NCBI GenBank assembly: GCA_018417955.1
Contig: JACTVC010000018.1
Coordinates: forward strand, 868,001-932,000
Source: Laccaria trichodermophora
Taxonomy: Eukaryota; Basidiomycota; Agaricomycetes; Agaricales; Hydnangiaceae
Length of the DNA stretch: 64,000 bases
Reading direction: 5' to 3'
In this document: one piece after another, positions 46,110-57,409 of the stretch
Layout of the letters: each line of letters begins with the position of its first letter
Position numbering within the stretch: position 1 is the stretch's first letter
Made by a program: the position numbers and the translations under genes
The notes under the pieces: model-generated
Databases searched by the model: none
What the model saw: only the letters and a program-made list of their open reading frames with translations
Told to the model about the DNA's origin: nothing

Positions 46110-48230
46110 TGATCAATACCACAGCGGTGATAGTCCATTCCGCCATGGGGTTGGAATGGGTGTCCTGTTCCGTCGTTGAGTTTGGGTGAGGGGTTCTTCC
46201 TTCGGTTGGCCTCGTGCTCCGCCGTCCTCTTGACCTTGCGCCTGACGGGGTAGGTGTTGATCTTGGCCTTCGGGAACCTGAAAAACGTTCCGTCCCACCC
46301 ACTCCTCGTATCCTCTCAGCCTCTGTTTCTCTCGGAAAAGGCACCTGCGCGTGCTCAAGTGATAGAAAAAGATGGAACGCGCGAACCATTCGGGGTCGAA
46401 TATTAGTTGTACTGGAGAGCAGGGGGAGGACGTGAGGGCGTGGAAGTCGATTACCTGCGGGAAGGAAGGAGTGGAGGTCAGCAAGGGAGAGGAAAGTGGA
46501 AAGGGGGGGTGGGAATAGGTACCTCGAGGAAGTCGTGCCACGGTAGACATTTATCCAGCGATAGGAACTTTGTCGTTCGATCGTTGTATTGTATCTCCTT
46601 CTCCTCGCCTAACCCGCCCTTCAGATTCTGCTTCCCCTCTCCCCCCTATGCGTCCCCTCTGCTTCACCTTTGCCTCAAACCTCTCATGCATATGTCCCGT
46701 GAACCACCATTTCGGTATGAGGGTCGTTGGCAGTATCATCAATGACGGAGACCCCAACGTGTCCGCGTCGATGGAGGCGCCGAATCCAGGTCTAAGTTGG
46801 AGTAGACCTTTGAGGTTTCCGTGGGGTTCGATTGTTTGGAGCCAGTCGTTGTATTGCCTAGTGGGGTATATGCTCCGGATGGAGCGTTGGTCGTATGGGA
46901 GGCGTTTGTAGTACCCTTGAGTCCTCGCGTCAGCAAGCTTTTCGGAGCAGCAAGAAGTAAGGGGGGGAGCGTACCGAGTCGAGAATCACCCGCTTTATAT
47001 ATCCCCAACATCCCCGCAATCTGAATCCCATTCACTTGGCTGCACCATGCGTGGCCTAGGAGGTAGATGTGAGTACGAGCCAGCCGCCGTGATATCTACG
47101 TATATACGCATCGTTGTCAGTCAGCTGTAAGTGGGGAAAAGAGAAACACCCACAACTCCTCCGCCGTCCCCTTGACCTTGCGCCTGACGGGGTAGATGTT
47201 GATTTTGGTTTTCGAGAACCTGAAAAACGTTCCTTCCCACCCACTCCTCGTATCCTCTCAGCCTCTGCATCTGTCGGGAAGGCATCTGCTCGTGCTCGAG
47301 TGATAGGAAGGGATGGAATGCGCCTGTGATGGCGAGCCATTCGGGGTCGAATGTTGGTTGTCTAGGGGGAAGGAGGGGGTGGGGAAGTAGAAGAAATGAG
47401 GTTAGCGAGGTTGGGAAGGGAGGTGATATTGGGTACCTCCAGGAAGTCGCGCCCCGGAGACGTGTGACCAGCACTAGGAACTTTGTCGCTCGTTCGTTGT
47501 CTCGTCTCATGCCCCCCCTTCCCTCCCCAAGCCTTCTGATTCTGCTTCCCCCTCTCCCGCCTCTGCTTCGCCTCCGCTTCGAACCTCACATGCATATATC
47601 CCGCGAACCAACCACCACTTCGGTTTGAGCATCTCATCAACGGCGTAGAACCCAACGTCCCTATTGACGGAGGCGCGGAATCCAGGTATGAGTTTGAGTA
47701 GGGCTTGTGGCGTTCGATTGATTGGGGCCAAACGTGTGAGAGGAATATGTCTGGGTTGGTCTAGTAGCTGAGATAAGATGAGAAGGGATAAGCTGAAGAC
47801 GACGCGGTTGACGTTGTATTCCTAGTGTGTTATATGCTCCACATGGAGCGTCGGTCGTATAGGAGGCGTTCGTAGTACCCTGAGTCCTCGCGTCAGCAGG
47901 CTTTTCAAAGCAGCAAGAGGAAAGAGAAGAGCATACCGAGTCGACGAACACCCGCTTTATATATCCCCGACATCCCTGCAATCTAAATCCCATTCACTTG
48001 ACTGCACCATGCGTGGCCAAGGAAGTAGGTGTTGGGTGCGAGCCAGTCGTCGTGGTATCTACGTATATGCGCGTCGCTGTCTGCTGTGGTCCTGGAGAAA
48101 AGAGAAACACGCACAATCCCCAGAAATCGTTCGAAGCCTCGTGATTTCCACCAACGACAATAATCGACGCCGGCGCCCTCTTCCGTCCCGAATGGTACCT
48201 TCAAAGTTCATCCAACCATCCATTCAGCCA
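46110..48230 (-). pseudogene. DBR1: DBR1 (lariat debranching enzyme) pseudogene, internally duplicated
   Basis: The minus strand reads pieces of DBR1, the metallophosphoesterase that opens intron lariats. From high to low coordinates: APASIIVVGGNHEASNDFWG (about 48160; the GNHE metal-binding motif), HDDWLAPNTYFLGHAWC, SQVNGIQIAGMSGIYKAG, TPLMRCSNRSGGWFAGYMHV, and FDPEWLAITGAFHPFLSLEH followed by EEWVGRNVFQV (about 47230). A second copy of the central to C-terminal part follows (about 47100-46110: DNDAYIRRYHGGWLVL ... VNGIQIAGMLGIYKAG ... FDPEWF ... GYEEWVGRNVF). The two copies lie about 940 bp apart. Many frameshifts and stops are present in both. The 5' catalytic start of the gene is not seen. 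Confidence 0.82.
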
Positions 48231-48483
48231 GCGCATACAAATGGCATACGAAGAGCTTAGCGCTTACCCGTCATAACATCCGGACTCTCCAGAAACTGCA
48301 AATCCTCAGGATTTGTGAACGCATACAAGTAGCAGATCAGCTGTATACCGGCTCTGTGAATCGAGGAGGGCGAGTTGGGAGTAAAAGGTCTCGAATCTGT
48401 TTGATTGAGAAAGTAGGTAGCAAGGGAGAAAACTAAGCCGTGTGTTTACGTATATATATCTAGCACTTTTGTTCTATTCAGAG

Positions 48484-48555
48484 TCCTTCTTAGCTCAGTT
48501 GGTAGAGCGCGTCACTAGTAATGACGAGGTCAGTCGTTCAAGTCGGCTAGAAGGA
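48484..48555 (+). tRNA. tRNA-Thr(AGT)
   Basis: 72 nt with a perfect 7-bp acceptor stem (TCCTTCT/AGAAGGA), D arm AGCTCAGTTGGTAGAGC, anticodon stem CGTCA/TGACG with loop CTAGTAA (anticodon AGT), and T arm AGTCG-TTCAAGT-CGGCT. No intron. It looks functional. A decayed inverted counterpart lies at 59894-59965. Confidence 0.9.
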
Positions 48556-48575
48556 ATCCCGGACTACTTGTTTTT

Positions 48576-48602
48576 TTGCCTACTTAGCTCAGTTGGCAGA
48601 AA
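48576..48602 (+). pseudogene. 5' half of a tRNA-Thr-like sequence
   Basis: GCCTACTTAGCTCAGTTGGC repeats the acceptor and D-arm part of the tRNA-Thr just upstream, then stops. Confidence 0.6.
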
Positions 48603-48828
48603 TGTTCTATCTTCAACACCGTCTTTCGCGTAAACGATCCTGGATGATAGGCGCGATATCGTCATATCAGAACAGACGATGCCGGCTCAAGCGGGTTATT
48701 TGATGACCATCGAGGTGTTGAAAATAGAGACTACCTCTTAGTATTAGGAAATTTCGGGAGCGAGAGCTTCAAAACGGAAACCCGATCTAAAAAAAATAAC
48801 ACATCCAGGCCAACGTATTTATAATAAC

Positions 48829-48926
48829 TCTCTGTCTGGGAGTCGAACCCAGCTTTCGCGCGCACCTTCCATAGTTAGACTGAAATGAATGACAGGCGCG
48901 TGTACTAACCGATATACTAACAAAGA
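48829..48926 (-). tRNA. tRNA-Asp-like (GTC), 27-nt insert
   Basis: Acceptor, D arm and T arm are identical to the copy at 45716. Anticodon stem CGCGC/GCGCG, loop CTGTCA (GTC, T33 kept), and an insert of about 27 nt after position 37. Well formed. Confidence 0.75.
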
Positions 48927-49309
48927 GCTTAACGTTAGTTTCCTTTCTAAGGTCTTGGCAGGCATTCTCCGCTACACCTGAATGATTATGAAGCGGTAAA
49001 ACAGACAGGAATACAACCGACTTGCAACCGACTACTTCAGAACCTACCACTTTTGCAGTTTTTAGGAGGTGCTGGCATTTGCCAGCCACGTGCTGTACCC
49101 TTTTTTTGATGTGCTCACCCACGTCGTACCAAATACGTGAACGTTTTTGCAGTTGCGCTGTCAAGTTCATCCAAGTGCGGAAAATTCTCAAGATTGTACA
49201 TATGCACGCTTGCGGAAATCAACACCCCCATCATGGATACCAAGTTAACAATAGCCAGGCCCACCCCGTATCCGTGCACACAATCCGCCAAAGACACACC
49301 CATTCAACG

Positions 49310-49391
49310 TCTTTGTTAGTAGATTGGCGATGTACAGCACGCTAGTTCGTGTCGTTGGTCCGAAAAACTGGGTTCGACTCCCAGACAATGC
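49310..49391 (+). pseudogene. tRNA-Asp-derived pseudogene
   Basis: It keeps the A box (TTAGTAGATTGGC) and B box (GGGTTCGACTCCC), but the 3' acceptor half (ACAATGC) no longer pairs and no clear anticodon loop remains. Confidence 0.65.
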
Positions 49392-49479
49392 CTTGTAGCA
49401 ACTGATCACAAGTGCCTTTTTATCCAGACCGAACCACGTCATCCAACCGATAGGTGGGATATTCATATCAACGCTCGCA

Positions 49480-50040
49480 ACCCAAATCATCTGCGAATCC
49501 TTACACTCCTCCGCTACCCACCACTCCCTTGCCACTGTTCAAAGAGCCATACGTCGAGCAGCCGAATTTCCTAAAGGATCTCACTCAAATTATGCTTCTT
49601 CATTCCCGGACTCTACTAGGATCCGAACCTTTAATGACCGACACTAGTTAAAAGCGTAGTACGACACCAGTTTTCCCTGATCCCAGAAACCCCCTACCAG
49701 CCATCCTTTCTTCTCCGTCGGAGCGATGACGGATCCTGCAACCTGACCCACTGCCACTATTTCCATGCCACAGGAAAGTATAGTCGGCTGGATAGCTTCA
49801 GACGCACGGCTGTCCTGGAATTTCTGTTCTTCAAGTGCGCACGATGGATGGAATAACTACGTATGAATCCGATGAGATGGGAAAAGGGGAAGATTGAAGC
49901 AAGCTTTGTATTGTGGGAGGTGAGGATATCACCGTGTCGAATTGTACGAATGGAAGGGTAGGGGTGGAGTGACTGACTTTGGGATATGTTGTAGAGTGGA
50001 TTCAAACTCCTGCGACTGTGGTTCCATAAAATATGGCTCT
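49480..50040 (+). pseudogene. Repeat-unit gene remnant X, copy 1
   Basis: A degraded copy of the best copy at 57410-57831. It shares the CCATACGTCGA, CGAACC...ACCAGTTTTCCC and GGAGTGACTGACTTTGGGAT blocks. No protein family is recognised. A short tail of the same repeat recurs at 50640-50790. Confidence 0.5.
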
Positions 50041-50092
50041 CCGAAAATTAATTAATACTGTTTGAAAAAAGAACCAGACGTTTCTTATCAGG

Positions 50093-50186
50093 TTTTTGTC
50101 TGGGAATCGAACCCGGATAATTGCGCGTGTCAATCTACAGCCCCGAACTTGAGCTGGCGCAGACACAACCTGTGCACTAACAAGTG
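50093..50186 (-). pseudogene. tRNA-like copy, type II
   Basis: A box TTAGTGCACAGG and B box GGGTTCGATTCCC are kept; the acceptor halves (CACTTGT and ACAAAAA) pair poorly and the middle is expanded. Type II copies always follow remnant X. Confidence 0.6.
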
Positions 50187-50379
50187 TGTTGAATATAGTT
50201 TTTTTTTATGATGACTTGTGTTGAGGTACTTACACGTATCGAGGGTGCTTTTTTTATCCTCATAGTGCCAGACACTTGCATAAGGAGTTATTCATATAAA
50301 TATAAAGTTGTTGGTGTGGTTATATACATGCCTATTCCCAAAAGAAAAAGGTTAGGTAAATGGATTATCCCAGTCTTAC

Positions 50380-50432
50380 TCTCTGTCTGGGAATCGAACC
50401 CAGTTCTCAGGCAATAATCCATTTACATCTTA
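50380..50432 (-). pseudogene. 3' half of a CTC-type tRNA-like copy
   Basis: Only the T arm and acceptor 3' side remain (GGGTTCGATTCCCAGACAGA). Comparison with 51793-51893 shows the 5' half is deleted. Confidence 0.6.
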
Positions 50433-50818
50433 AACAGGACCAAAAACGAGTCAGGCAGACCTGGGAAACCACGATGAGAGTGATTGACAGTAAGGAGGAG
50501 AGAACCTAATCTTGAAAAAAAGGATACAAATGAGGATCAGGCCTTCATATATCATGAACCAAGGTAACGACTTCACATACATATATTGAAGTCTGTCTAG
50601 GAGAGACTAGATCAGGCCTTCTCCAGTCCCCCAAAAGCGTCAACGCCAGATGATTGTATGATTATGGTGATGAAATGGGAGGGGCGGAGTGATCGACTTT
50701 GTGATATATTGTGATCTGTGTTGGGGATAGGAGGACTGGATCACATGCTCAGGCTGTGGTTCATAAAATGTGAATAGAGATACTCTCCAAAAATTGATAT
50801 ACAACACAATCCCCAGGT

Positions 50819-50905
50819 TTTTGTCCAGGAATTGAACCCAGATATCGCGCATGTCGATCTACACCCCCAAAGCTGGCACATACACAGCCAATGCACTAAC
50901 AAGTA
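50819..50905 (-). pseudogene. tRNA-like copy, type II
   Basis: A box TTAGTGCATTGGC and B box GGGTTCAATTCCT (one change from consensus). Degenerate acceptor. Confidence 0.6.
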
Positions 50906-51115
50906 GGTTGAATATATTTTTCTTTTTTCAATGATATGCTGAGGCACTTACACATATCAAGTGGTTCATTACTTTATTCTTATTTAAGTATCGGACATTG
51001 AAGTATGAAGGCATACAATAACATGGGTGGATCGACTATTTAAGAAAAAAGAAGGTGGTGTAGTTACAGTATATACCTGCTTGCTGTCAGTAGAAAAAAT
51101 CAAGGATCATAATAC

Positions 51116-51217
51116 TCTCTGTTTGGGAATCAAACCCAATTCTCATGCATAAATCCAGCAGGGGTGACATAGCATCCTCACAGAGACCACATGTACTGAC
51201 CAATGTACTAACAAAGT
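51116..51217 (-). pseudogene. tRNA-like copy, anticodon reading CTC
   Basis: A box TTAGTACATTGGTCAG and B box GGGTTTGATTCCC. The loop region GTCTCT would give anticodon CTC (Glu) if T is position 33. Long insert, weakened stems. Confidence 0.55.
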
Positions 51218-51374
51218 TATATATTGATGACCATAAAAGGGCCAAGCAGGGGAATCCATGAAGAGAGACAATTGACACTATGGGGAGGAAATCTTGATCT
51301 TGAGAGAAAAAGAGTTGATCAATGACATTTAGGTATACCTTCTCCAGTCCCCCAAAAGCGTCATCAGAGTTATG

Positions 51375-51477
51375 TCTTTGTCTGGGAATCGAACCCAGCT
51401 TTCATGCATATACGTGCATCCTTGGATGTTGCTTGCTGAATGACGAGCACGTGTACTGACCAATATACTAACAAAGA
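51375..51477 (-). tRNA. tRNA-Asp-like (GTC), long insert
   Basis: Perfect 7-bp acceptor TCTTTGT/ACAAAGA, A and B boxes intact, anticodon stem CGTGC/GCATG, loop TCGTCA (GTC but C at position 33), and an insert of about 32 nt. Confidence 0.6.
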
Positions 51478-51792
51478 GGTTGGATATGTGTCTCTTCAAT
51501 GGTCATTGAGCTGGGGGTGTGTAGCAACAAAAATCGATGAAGCGGCATCCTTCATTTCATTTTATTTGCATGGGGGTCAAGTCCTCAGTCAGCTGGAAAT
51601 TGTGGCCGAGCATTCAAAGTTCATCAACTACTAGCCTGTACAGAAATAGAGGACATATCAGCACCCTATCTTTCTTGCAGAAAGTCTTTATCACATACAA
51701 AGGGGCACAATAACACTCACAGATTTAGAAGAGGTGGATCAAATATTCAAATAAGAGTAAAAATGTTGATGTAGTTGTATACAAGTCATGAC

Positions 51793-51893
51793 TCTCTGTC
51801 TGGGAATCGAACCCAGTTCTCACGCAATAATCCACCTAAGAGATGTTCATCACTTATTGAGACTGCGTGTACTAACCAATGTACTAACAAAGA
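51793..51893 (-). tRNA. tRNA-like copy, anticodon reading CTC
   Basis: Good acceptor (TCTTTGT/ACAGAGA), D and T arms. Anticodon arm ACGCA/TGCGT with loop GTCTCA, giving CTC in place of GTC, and an insert of about 30 nt. It could be a Glu-type tRNA or a decayed Asp copy. Confidence 0.5.
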
Positions 51894-52065
51894 AGTTACC
51901 TATGACGTCTAAAACAGGACTGTAAAAGAGTCAGGCAAACCCGAGAATACATGATGAGAGCAATTGACGGTAAGGAGAAGAAATCCCAATCTTGAGAAAA
52001 AGACTTAATGAATGACGTCCAGGCTCCAGTCCCCCAAAAGCAGTTATCGGGGAACTACCAGAATC

Positions 52066-52162
52066 TCTTTGTCTGGGAATCAAACCCAGCTTTCGCCTGT
52101 ATACGTGCATCTTTTTGACTGTTTATGACAAGCGCGTGCACTGACCAATATACCAACAAAGA
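52066..52162 (-). tRNA. tRNA-Asp-like (GTC), partly decayed
   Basis: Acceptor perfect, anticodon loop TTGTCA kept, but the 3' side of the anticodon stem (AGGCG) pairs only in part and the B box has one change (GGGTTTGATTCCC). Confidence 0.5.
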
Positions 52163-52390
52163 GGTTGGATATGTGTCTCTTCGGTGGCCATTGAGCTGGG
52201 GGTGTGTAAAGATGAAAATTGATGAAGCGGCCTCCTTGAATTTATTTTAATCGGGTCAGGTGGTCAAGTCGACTGATCAGTCTGGAGAATTTTAATGTGT
52301 TCGTTGGCTAGTGGTAACCTGTGTAGAAATAGAGGCCTTGCCAGTAATATGCTTCCTGCCTTTTTCTAAAAAGTGTTGACACATATTAGA

Positions 52391-52493
52391 TCTCTTTTTG
52401 GGAGTCGAACCCAGCTTTCCCGCATCAATGAACCTGCATAGTAAACGAATAAACAAGTGACAAATGTGTACTGGTCGATACACTTAACAAAGA
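52391..52493 (-). pseudogene. tRNA-Asp-derived copy, decayed
   Basis: B box GGGTTCGACTCCC and TGTCAC loop remain; the A-box region has an extra base (TTAAGTGTATCGACC) and the acceptor is weak. Confidence 0.6.
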
Positions 52494-53147
52494 GATAGTA
52501 TACGAGTGTAGTTTGCGGCTCATGAGTTGAGAGGCCTTAGCGTATGCATTTGAAAAATAATGGAACGTGTGGAAGAGCGATCTGCAGGGTTGGACTGTCA
52601 AGATAGACGTAGTACCATCTTGGTGCTAAGCATCTCACCTTGATGGATAAATTTGAGACGCGACAAAAGCAAGGGCTAGTCTTGAGTCGAACGTCTGCTT
52701 TGTGCCTGCAATGGCATGACTGGCGAACGAACGGAGAAAGAGGGGAGAATTTTTACTCCATTGATCCTGAATAGGCGCTTGTCAAGCAAGGATAATCAGA
52801 AGTTCAGCTCAGTAGAGGCTGTCACAATTGGTGGATCATGCACCAGCCAGAAGCGTTTACTTACAATTACCCTTCTTTGCATGAGGTTCTTCGCCCAGCG
52901 AGAGTCAAGCTCGCGTACCAGACAAAATGGCCGGAAGATTTGTCTGACTGTGATCAACCGGAATCGCACCTGGATTCCGCAAATGCACCCTAAATATAAC
53001 CTTCTAGCATGCTGCATACGACAGGTGCATGTACTCCATAATACAGACAAGGGCGTTTCCTTAAGGAAACTAGTTCCTGTTTTGAGGCGAGAGTCGGTAA
53101 GTATGATAAAAAGGAGCTTGCCACATGTTGACTGCATCATACCGATG

Positions 53148-53227
53148 CCTTTGTTTGGGAGTCGAACCCAGCTTTCCTAACCAACAATACGATCAGGATA
53201 TTGTAGTCGCCAATCTACTAACAAAGA
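53148..53227 (-). pseudogene. tRNA-like copy, type III
   Basis: A box TTAGTAGATTGGC and B box GGGTTCGACTCCC are intact, acceptor near-complete; the middle forms a different hairpin (CCTGATC...GGTTAGG) without a GTC loop. Its partner lies at 55594-55673. Confidence 0.55.
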
Positions 53228-53569
53228 CCTTGAAGGGATGTGTCCCCAGCAGATTGTGAGCCTGGAGATGAAAGTGAACCTGGCGCTCGGAGACTGGAAA
53301 CCGTCTTCACATATGCAGAAAAAATTCGCGCATTGATGTCTGCAGGAGTAAGTAGATGTACAAAGTCGAGAATGCTCACACTGGGATGTGAGAATTGTAC
53401 TTTCAATTGCCAATTGCAACAATGTTCTCTTCGTTGAGAGTCTGAGACAATGTGGGCGTTGGCAAGGCATTGGTCCAGCACGTGACTAAAGATTCTTTTC
53501 TCTTTCAATTTGCACCCAACATTCGATCCAGCTGGCCACATCTCTAGTACCTAAAGCGCCTAGATATGC

Positions 53570-54200
53570 ATCTCGAGGAACTCTTCATCGGAAGTGTGTC
53601 GCCACGTCAAACACAAGCCAAACTCGAAGGACATGACATTCCTATCACAACAGGGGTCCAGTCTGCACTGTGACGTTGCTGGGACGTTTGGGTGGTAGGG
53701 AAGGTCTAAACGTATGTCCTCTCTTCTTTTCCCCATATCTTATCCTTTTTCCATTTTCTTTCTTTTATCGTCCTTTCTGCCTAATACGCCTCTCTGCTGT
53801 TACCATTGGCACCTTTCCATTCCTCCCTTCACTGCCGTATTTGCTCCTTCTCGTTTCACTCTTTCTGCTCATTCCCTCTTCTCGTGTCTCCTTGCGGTCC
53901 ATAAACACAAAAACTGACGTATTTCAACAGTAGCGAGCAGGTACGTGACCCCCGCAAAGGTCAGCGCCACACGAGATGTCAGGTTGTAAATAAAGATGGG
54001 AGAAGAGGCTAAGGATGGCATTTCCTCCATCGGAGGTTTTGCATGCTGTGATGCGAGAGAGTTCCGTGGGTGTAGAAAACTGTCATTGCATGAAGGAGGG
54101 TCCGATGACGACCCCAGTTTTTGTCAGTGCAACCAAGAGTTGGGTCATCAACGTTGATTCAACTGGTGAGTATAGCCATCTGGGCTTGGGTGTACGTTGC
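53570..54200 (+). pseudogene. Repeat-unit gene remnant Y, copy 1
   Basis: This segment (VSPRQTQAKLEGHDIPITTG, a CT-rich presumed intron, then a second presumed exon) is repeated at 56690-57260 with the same order. No family is recognised. Frames are broken in both. Confidence 0.5.
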
Positions 54201-54439
54201 TGACGTGGCTTTGGATCGTAGTAACATTGGCCTTTGAAGGGCATAGTCAGACGCTGCATTTTCGGAAGGCATTCGCATGTGGGATATCTAGATCGGCCAA
54301 AGGTCTCCAGGGTATTCCCTCCATTCCGAACGCGAAATACTGCTTGCTCAACGGCTGAGGAACTCGAAGCTTAGTATGACGCTGGTTTCCTGCCTATCCC
54401 ATAAAGTTCCAAAATAGCCGTACGTCGAATAACTGAACT

Positions 54440-54880
54440 TCTCAATCTCGCCTTTTGCATGATACCAGTTGGTTCCCGGACTCCGAACCCCAAATATCAA
54501 TTAATGGTCAACAAGTTTAAAGCATGGTGCAATGCCTCTTTTCCCCCAATCCCAGAAGACCTACTAGCCATCCCTTCTTCATCGGGACGATGACAGATCC
54601 CGCACCGCCGATATTCTCATGCTCTAGGAAACTTTAGTCACCTGGATAGGTTCGACACACGGCTGTCATGGGATCTCCATTCTTGTAGGCACGAGGGATG
54701 AAATCACTACGCACAAGAGGCAGGAGGACGATCCATTGGGATAGGACAAGGGTAAGGCCTCTATTGATGATCGGGGCAAGCTTCATCTTGTGGGGGGCCC
54801 ATGTCGAATTGTATGGTTAACGTGATGGAAAGGGAGGGGAGGGTGACCGACCGACTTTAAAAATATGAACAGAGATGCTC
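54440..54880 (+). pseudogene. Repeat-unit gene remnant X, copy 2
   Basis: Degraded copy of the segment at 57410-57831, followed as in the other units by a type II tRNA-like copy. Confidence 0.5.
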
Positions 54881-54915
54881 TCCAAGAAAATGTGCCACAC
54901 AATTATCCACGAAGA

Positions 54916-54996
54916 TTTTTGTCTGGGAATCGAACCCAAATATCGCGCACTCCAGCCACAAAGCGGGCGCATACATGGCCAATGCACTAACAAGGT
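54916..54996 (-). pseudogene. tRNA-like copy, type II
   Basis: A box TTAGTGCATTGGCC and B box GGGTTCGATTCCC are intact; the middle and acceptor are degenerate. Confidence 0.6.
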
Positions 54997-55157
54997 TATA
55001 TATTTCCTTTTCGGATGTTGTGCTGATGTACTTACGCGTGTCCAGTGGTTCTTTATTCCCTTCTCAAAGTGTCAGACACAAAAGTACGAAGCTTACTACG
55101 ATGAAACTCCCAGAAGTGGTAGATCAACTCGGTGTTGTCGAACTTAATTAGTATATC

Positions 55158-55240
55158 TCTTTGTCTGGGAATCGAACCCAGCTTTCGCGTGTGTACGTGC
55201 ATATGTTGCTGTAGCACGACAAGTGGATGTAAGTAAGGGT
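55158..55240 (-). pseudogene. tRNA-Asp-like copy lacking its 5' part
   Basis: T arm and acceptor 3' side plus a TTGTCG-type loop remain; the A-box half is replaced by unrelated sequence. Confidence 0.55.
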
Positions 55241-55593
55241 CTTGTCGACGACTTCTAGGGATGATCAGACGTTGGGCACAGTAGTTGGTGAACCACGCAT
55301 TTATAAAGAGATTGGATATACTTAAGTGCCTTTCTTTGCGTGGGGTTCTTCATTTGGCGAGAGTCAAGCCCGTGTACCAGAGAAAATGGCTGGAATGGGG
55401 AATGTGAACCACGCCGATTTGTCTGTCCAGGATTCGTCCGCAAATGCACCCTAGATATAACTTTCCAGCATATGACTGGTGCTGCAGTGGTGCATGTGGT
55501 CCGATGTACTGGCAAAGATATGAACTCACTTCGACCCGAGAGTCAGTTGGATGAATCAGGGCGACTAAAAAGGACACATCACAATATCATATG

Positions 55594-55673
55594 CTTTTGT
55601 CTGGGAGTCGAACCCAGCTTTCCTGACCGACAACACGGTCAACGCGTTGCAGTTGCCAATCTACCAACAAAGA
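55594..55673 (-). pseudogene. tRNA-like copy, type III
   Basis: A box TTGGTAGATTGGC and B box GGGTTCGACTCCC. The central hairpin TTGACC-GTGTTGTC-GGTCAG lacks a GTC anticodon in the usual place. Confidence 0.55.
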
Positions 55674-55957
55674 ATTTGAAGGGATGTGTCTCCGGCAGAC
55701 GAAAGTGGACGTTGAAGCCCATATACAACGGGAGTCGACAGGAGTGATGTCGTCTCATTTGAATGGCAATAACGCTTGCATGAGTAGATCTACAATAGTG
55801 AGAATTTCCCGCACTGGGATGTGATAAATTACAATTGTGAGTTCTTGCTTACTAGCCAGTACTTGGACTTGGAGGCGCCATTGCGAAAACGTTCACCTTG
55901 TTAGCGTTTGTTGAAGGAGTTACTGCACGTGACTACACTTTCTTCGGCCACATATTC

Positions 55958-56678
55958 CAAGGGGGGGGCAGGATTTGAATCTGCCATATGGGGCTGGTTA
56001 GTTAGTCCAGCCATCAGGCTGTTAAAATTTTTTTATTTTAAGTACCAATTTCAGGTAATTTATGGACTGGATGAGCTCAGATGAGACTGGTGCACGCTCT
56101 GAGGTGATTTGTGAGCTGTCCTCACTTACCAAGTGGGATATTTCTCAGGATGACCCTGCCAGAACCAGTATGTGCTGCCTATGCCTAGGATAATAACCCA
56201 TAACCCATTCTAAGAAGCCTGTATGATATAGATTGAGGGGGATATCTGAGACAATAAAACCATTATCTGTCCACATTGTGAGACACCTCCATTTGGGCAC
56301 AGCTGGTCTTCTACAAGCAATACTAAGGGAGTAAGCAATGCAACAAGAACAAGCAAAGAAGAGAGTGGGAGAAGAGCACTATGTAGTACCATCTTTTGTG
56401 TGTTGGACTGGATTGTGGTATCAATGACTAGGTTTGTGACCCATGCAAGAGCATAGAAAAAAGCAGAGGAAGGGGCGGCAAATGATTAATGAAGGTGCAC
56501 AGTGTAGATAAGGTTGCAGCTGACACAACACCCAAATGACACCTAAAACACGGTACCTATTTATAGACTTTGCCTATATATGGTAATTTATTCACACGCT
56601 AGTTAGTTAGTCCTGCCATAGTGGCCTTACGAAAAAAATCAGCATGATATATTAAATTAAAATTGTGTACCCCCCTTG
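55958..56678. mobile_element. hAT-type MITE in the tRNA array
   Basis: The 8-bp TSD ACATATTC lies at 55950-55957 and 56679-56686. Ends CAAGGGGGG and its complement CCCCCCTTG, with GTTAGTTAGTCC repeats inside both ends. 721 bp, non-coding. The empty site matches the paralogous unit junction near 53535-53560. Confidence 0.82.
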
Positions 56679-56689
56679 ACATATTCACC

Positions 56690-57260
56690 GAAAACGCCTA
56701 GATCTGTGTCTTGAAGAATACTTCATCGTGTGTCGCCACGTCAAACACAAGCTGAACTCGAAGGAGATGTCATGCCTATCCCAACAGGGGTCCAGTTTGC
56801 ACTGTGACGACGCCATGAGGTTTGAGTACCAGTAGGGAGAGTCTAAACTTCGTATGTCCTATCTTCTGTTTTCCTTTTGTCTCGTATGTCTTTCCTTTCT
56901 TCATCCTTTCTCCCTATACCTCTCCGCTGTCTCTACCCTTCTGTTCCTTCTTCACTATCACCTTTTCCACCTGTCATTGCTGTTTCACTCTTTCTCCTCG
57001 TCCTCTCTTCGTGTGTTCCCTCCCTCCCGATCTACAGATACAACTGCTGACATTTTTAGAAGGTAGCGAGAAAGTACGTAACCCCCACAAAAGTCAGCCC
57101 CGCGCCGAGATGTCAGGTTGTGACCTAAGATGGGAGAGGAGGCTGAGGATCCGTTTTCTAGATTAAGGATGTTGCTTGATGACTGGACAGAGTTCCATGG
57201 AAGAGAGCTGTTACGTGGAGAAGGGTCAGATGACAATCTCAGTCCTCGTTGGTGCGAGTA
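56690..57260 (+). pseudogene. Repeat-unit gene remnant Y, copy 2
   Basis: Second copy of 53570-54200, directly after the MITE. It shares GTGTGTCGCCACGTCAAACA and the CT-rich presumed intron. Confidence 0.5.
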
Positions 57261-57409
57261 GGTGAGTTTTGGGCTCATGTGGGCTTCAGTTTATATTGCT
57301 GATATCGGATATCTGGATGGTAGTAATGTTGGCCATTTAAAGGCATGGAGAGACGCTGCATTGTCCGAGGCATCCGGACATACGTGCAAGTGTATCTATT
57401 AGCGAATCA

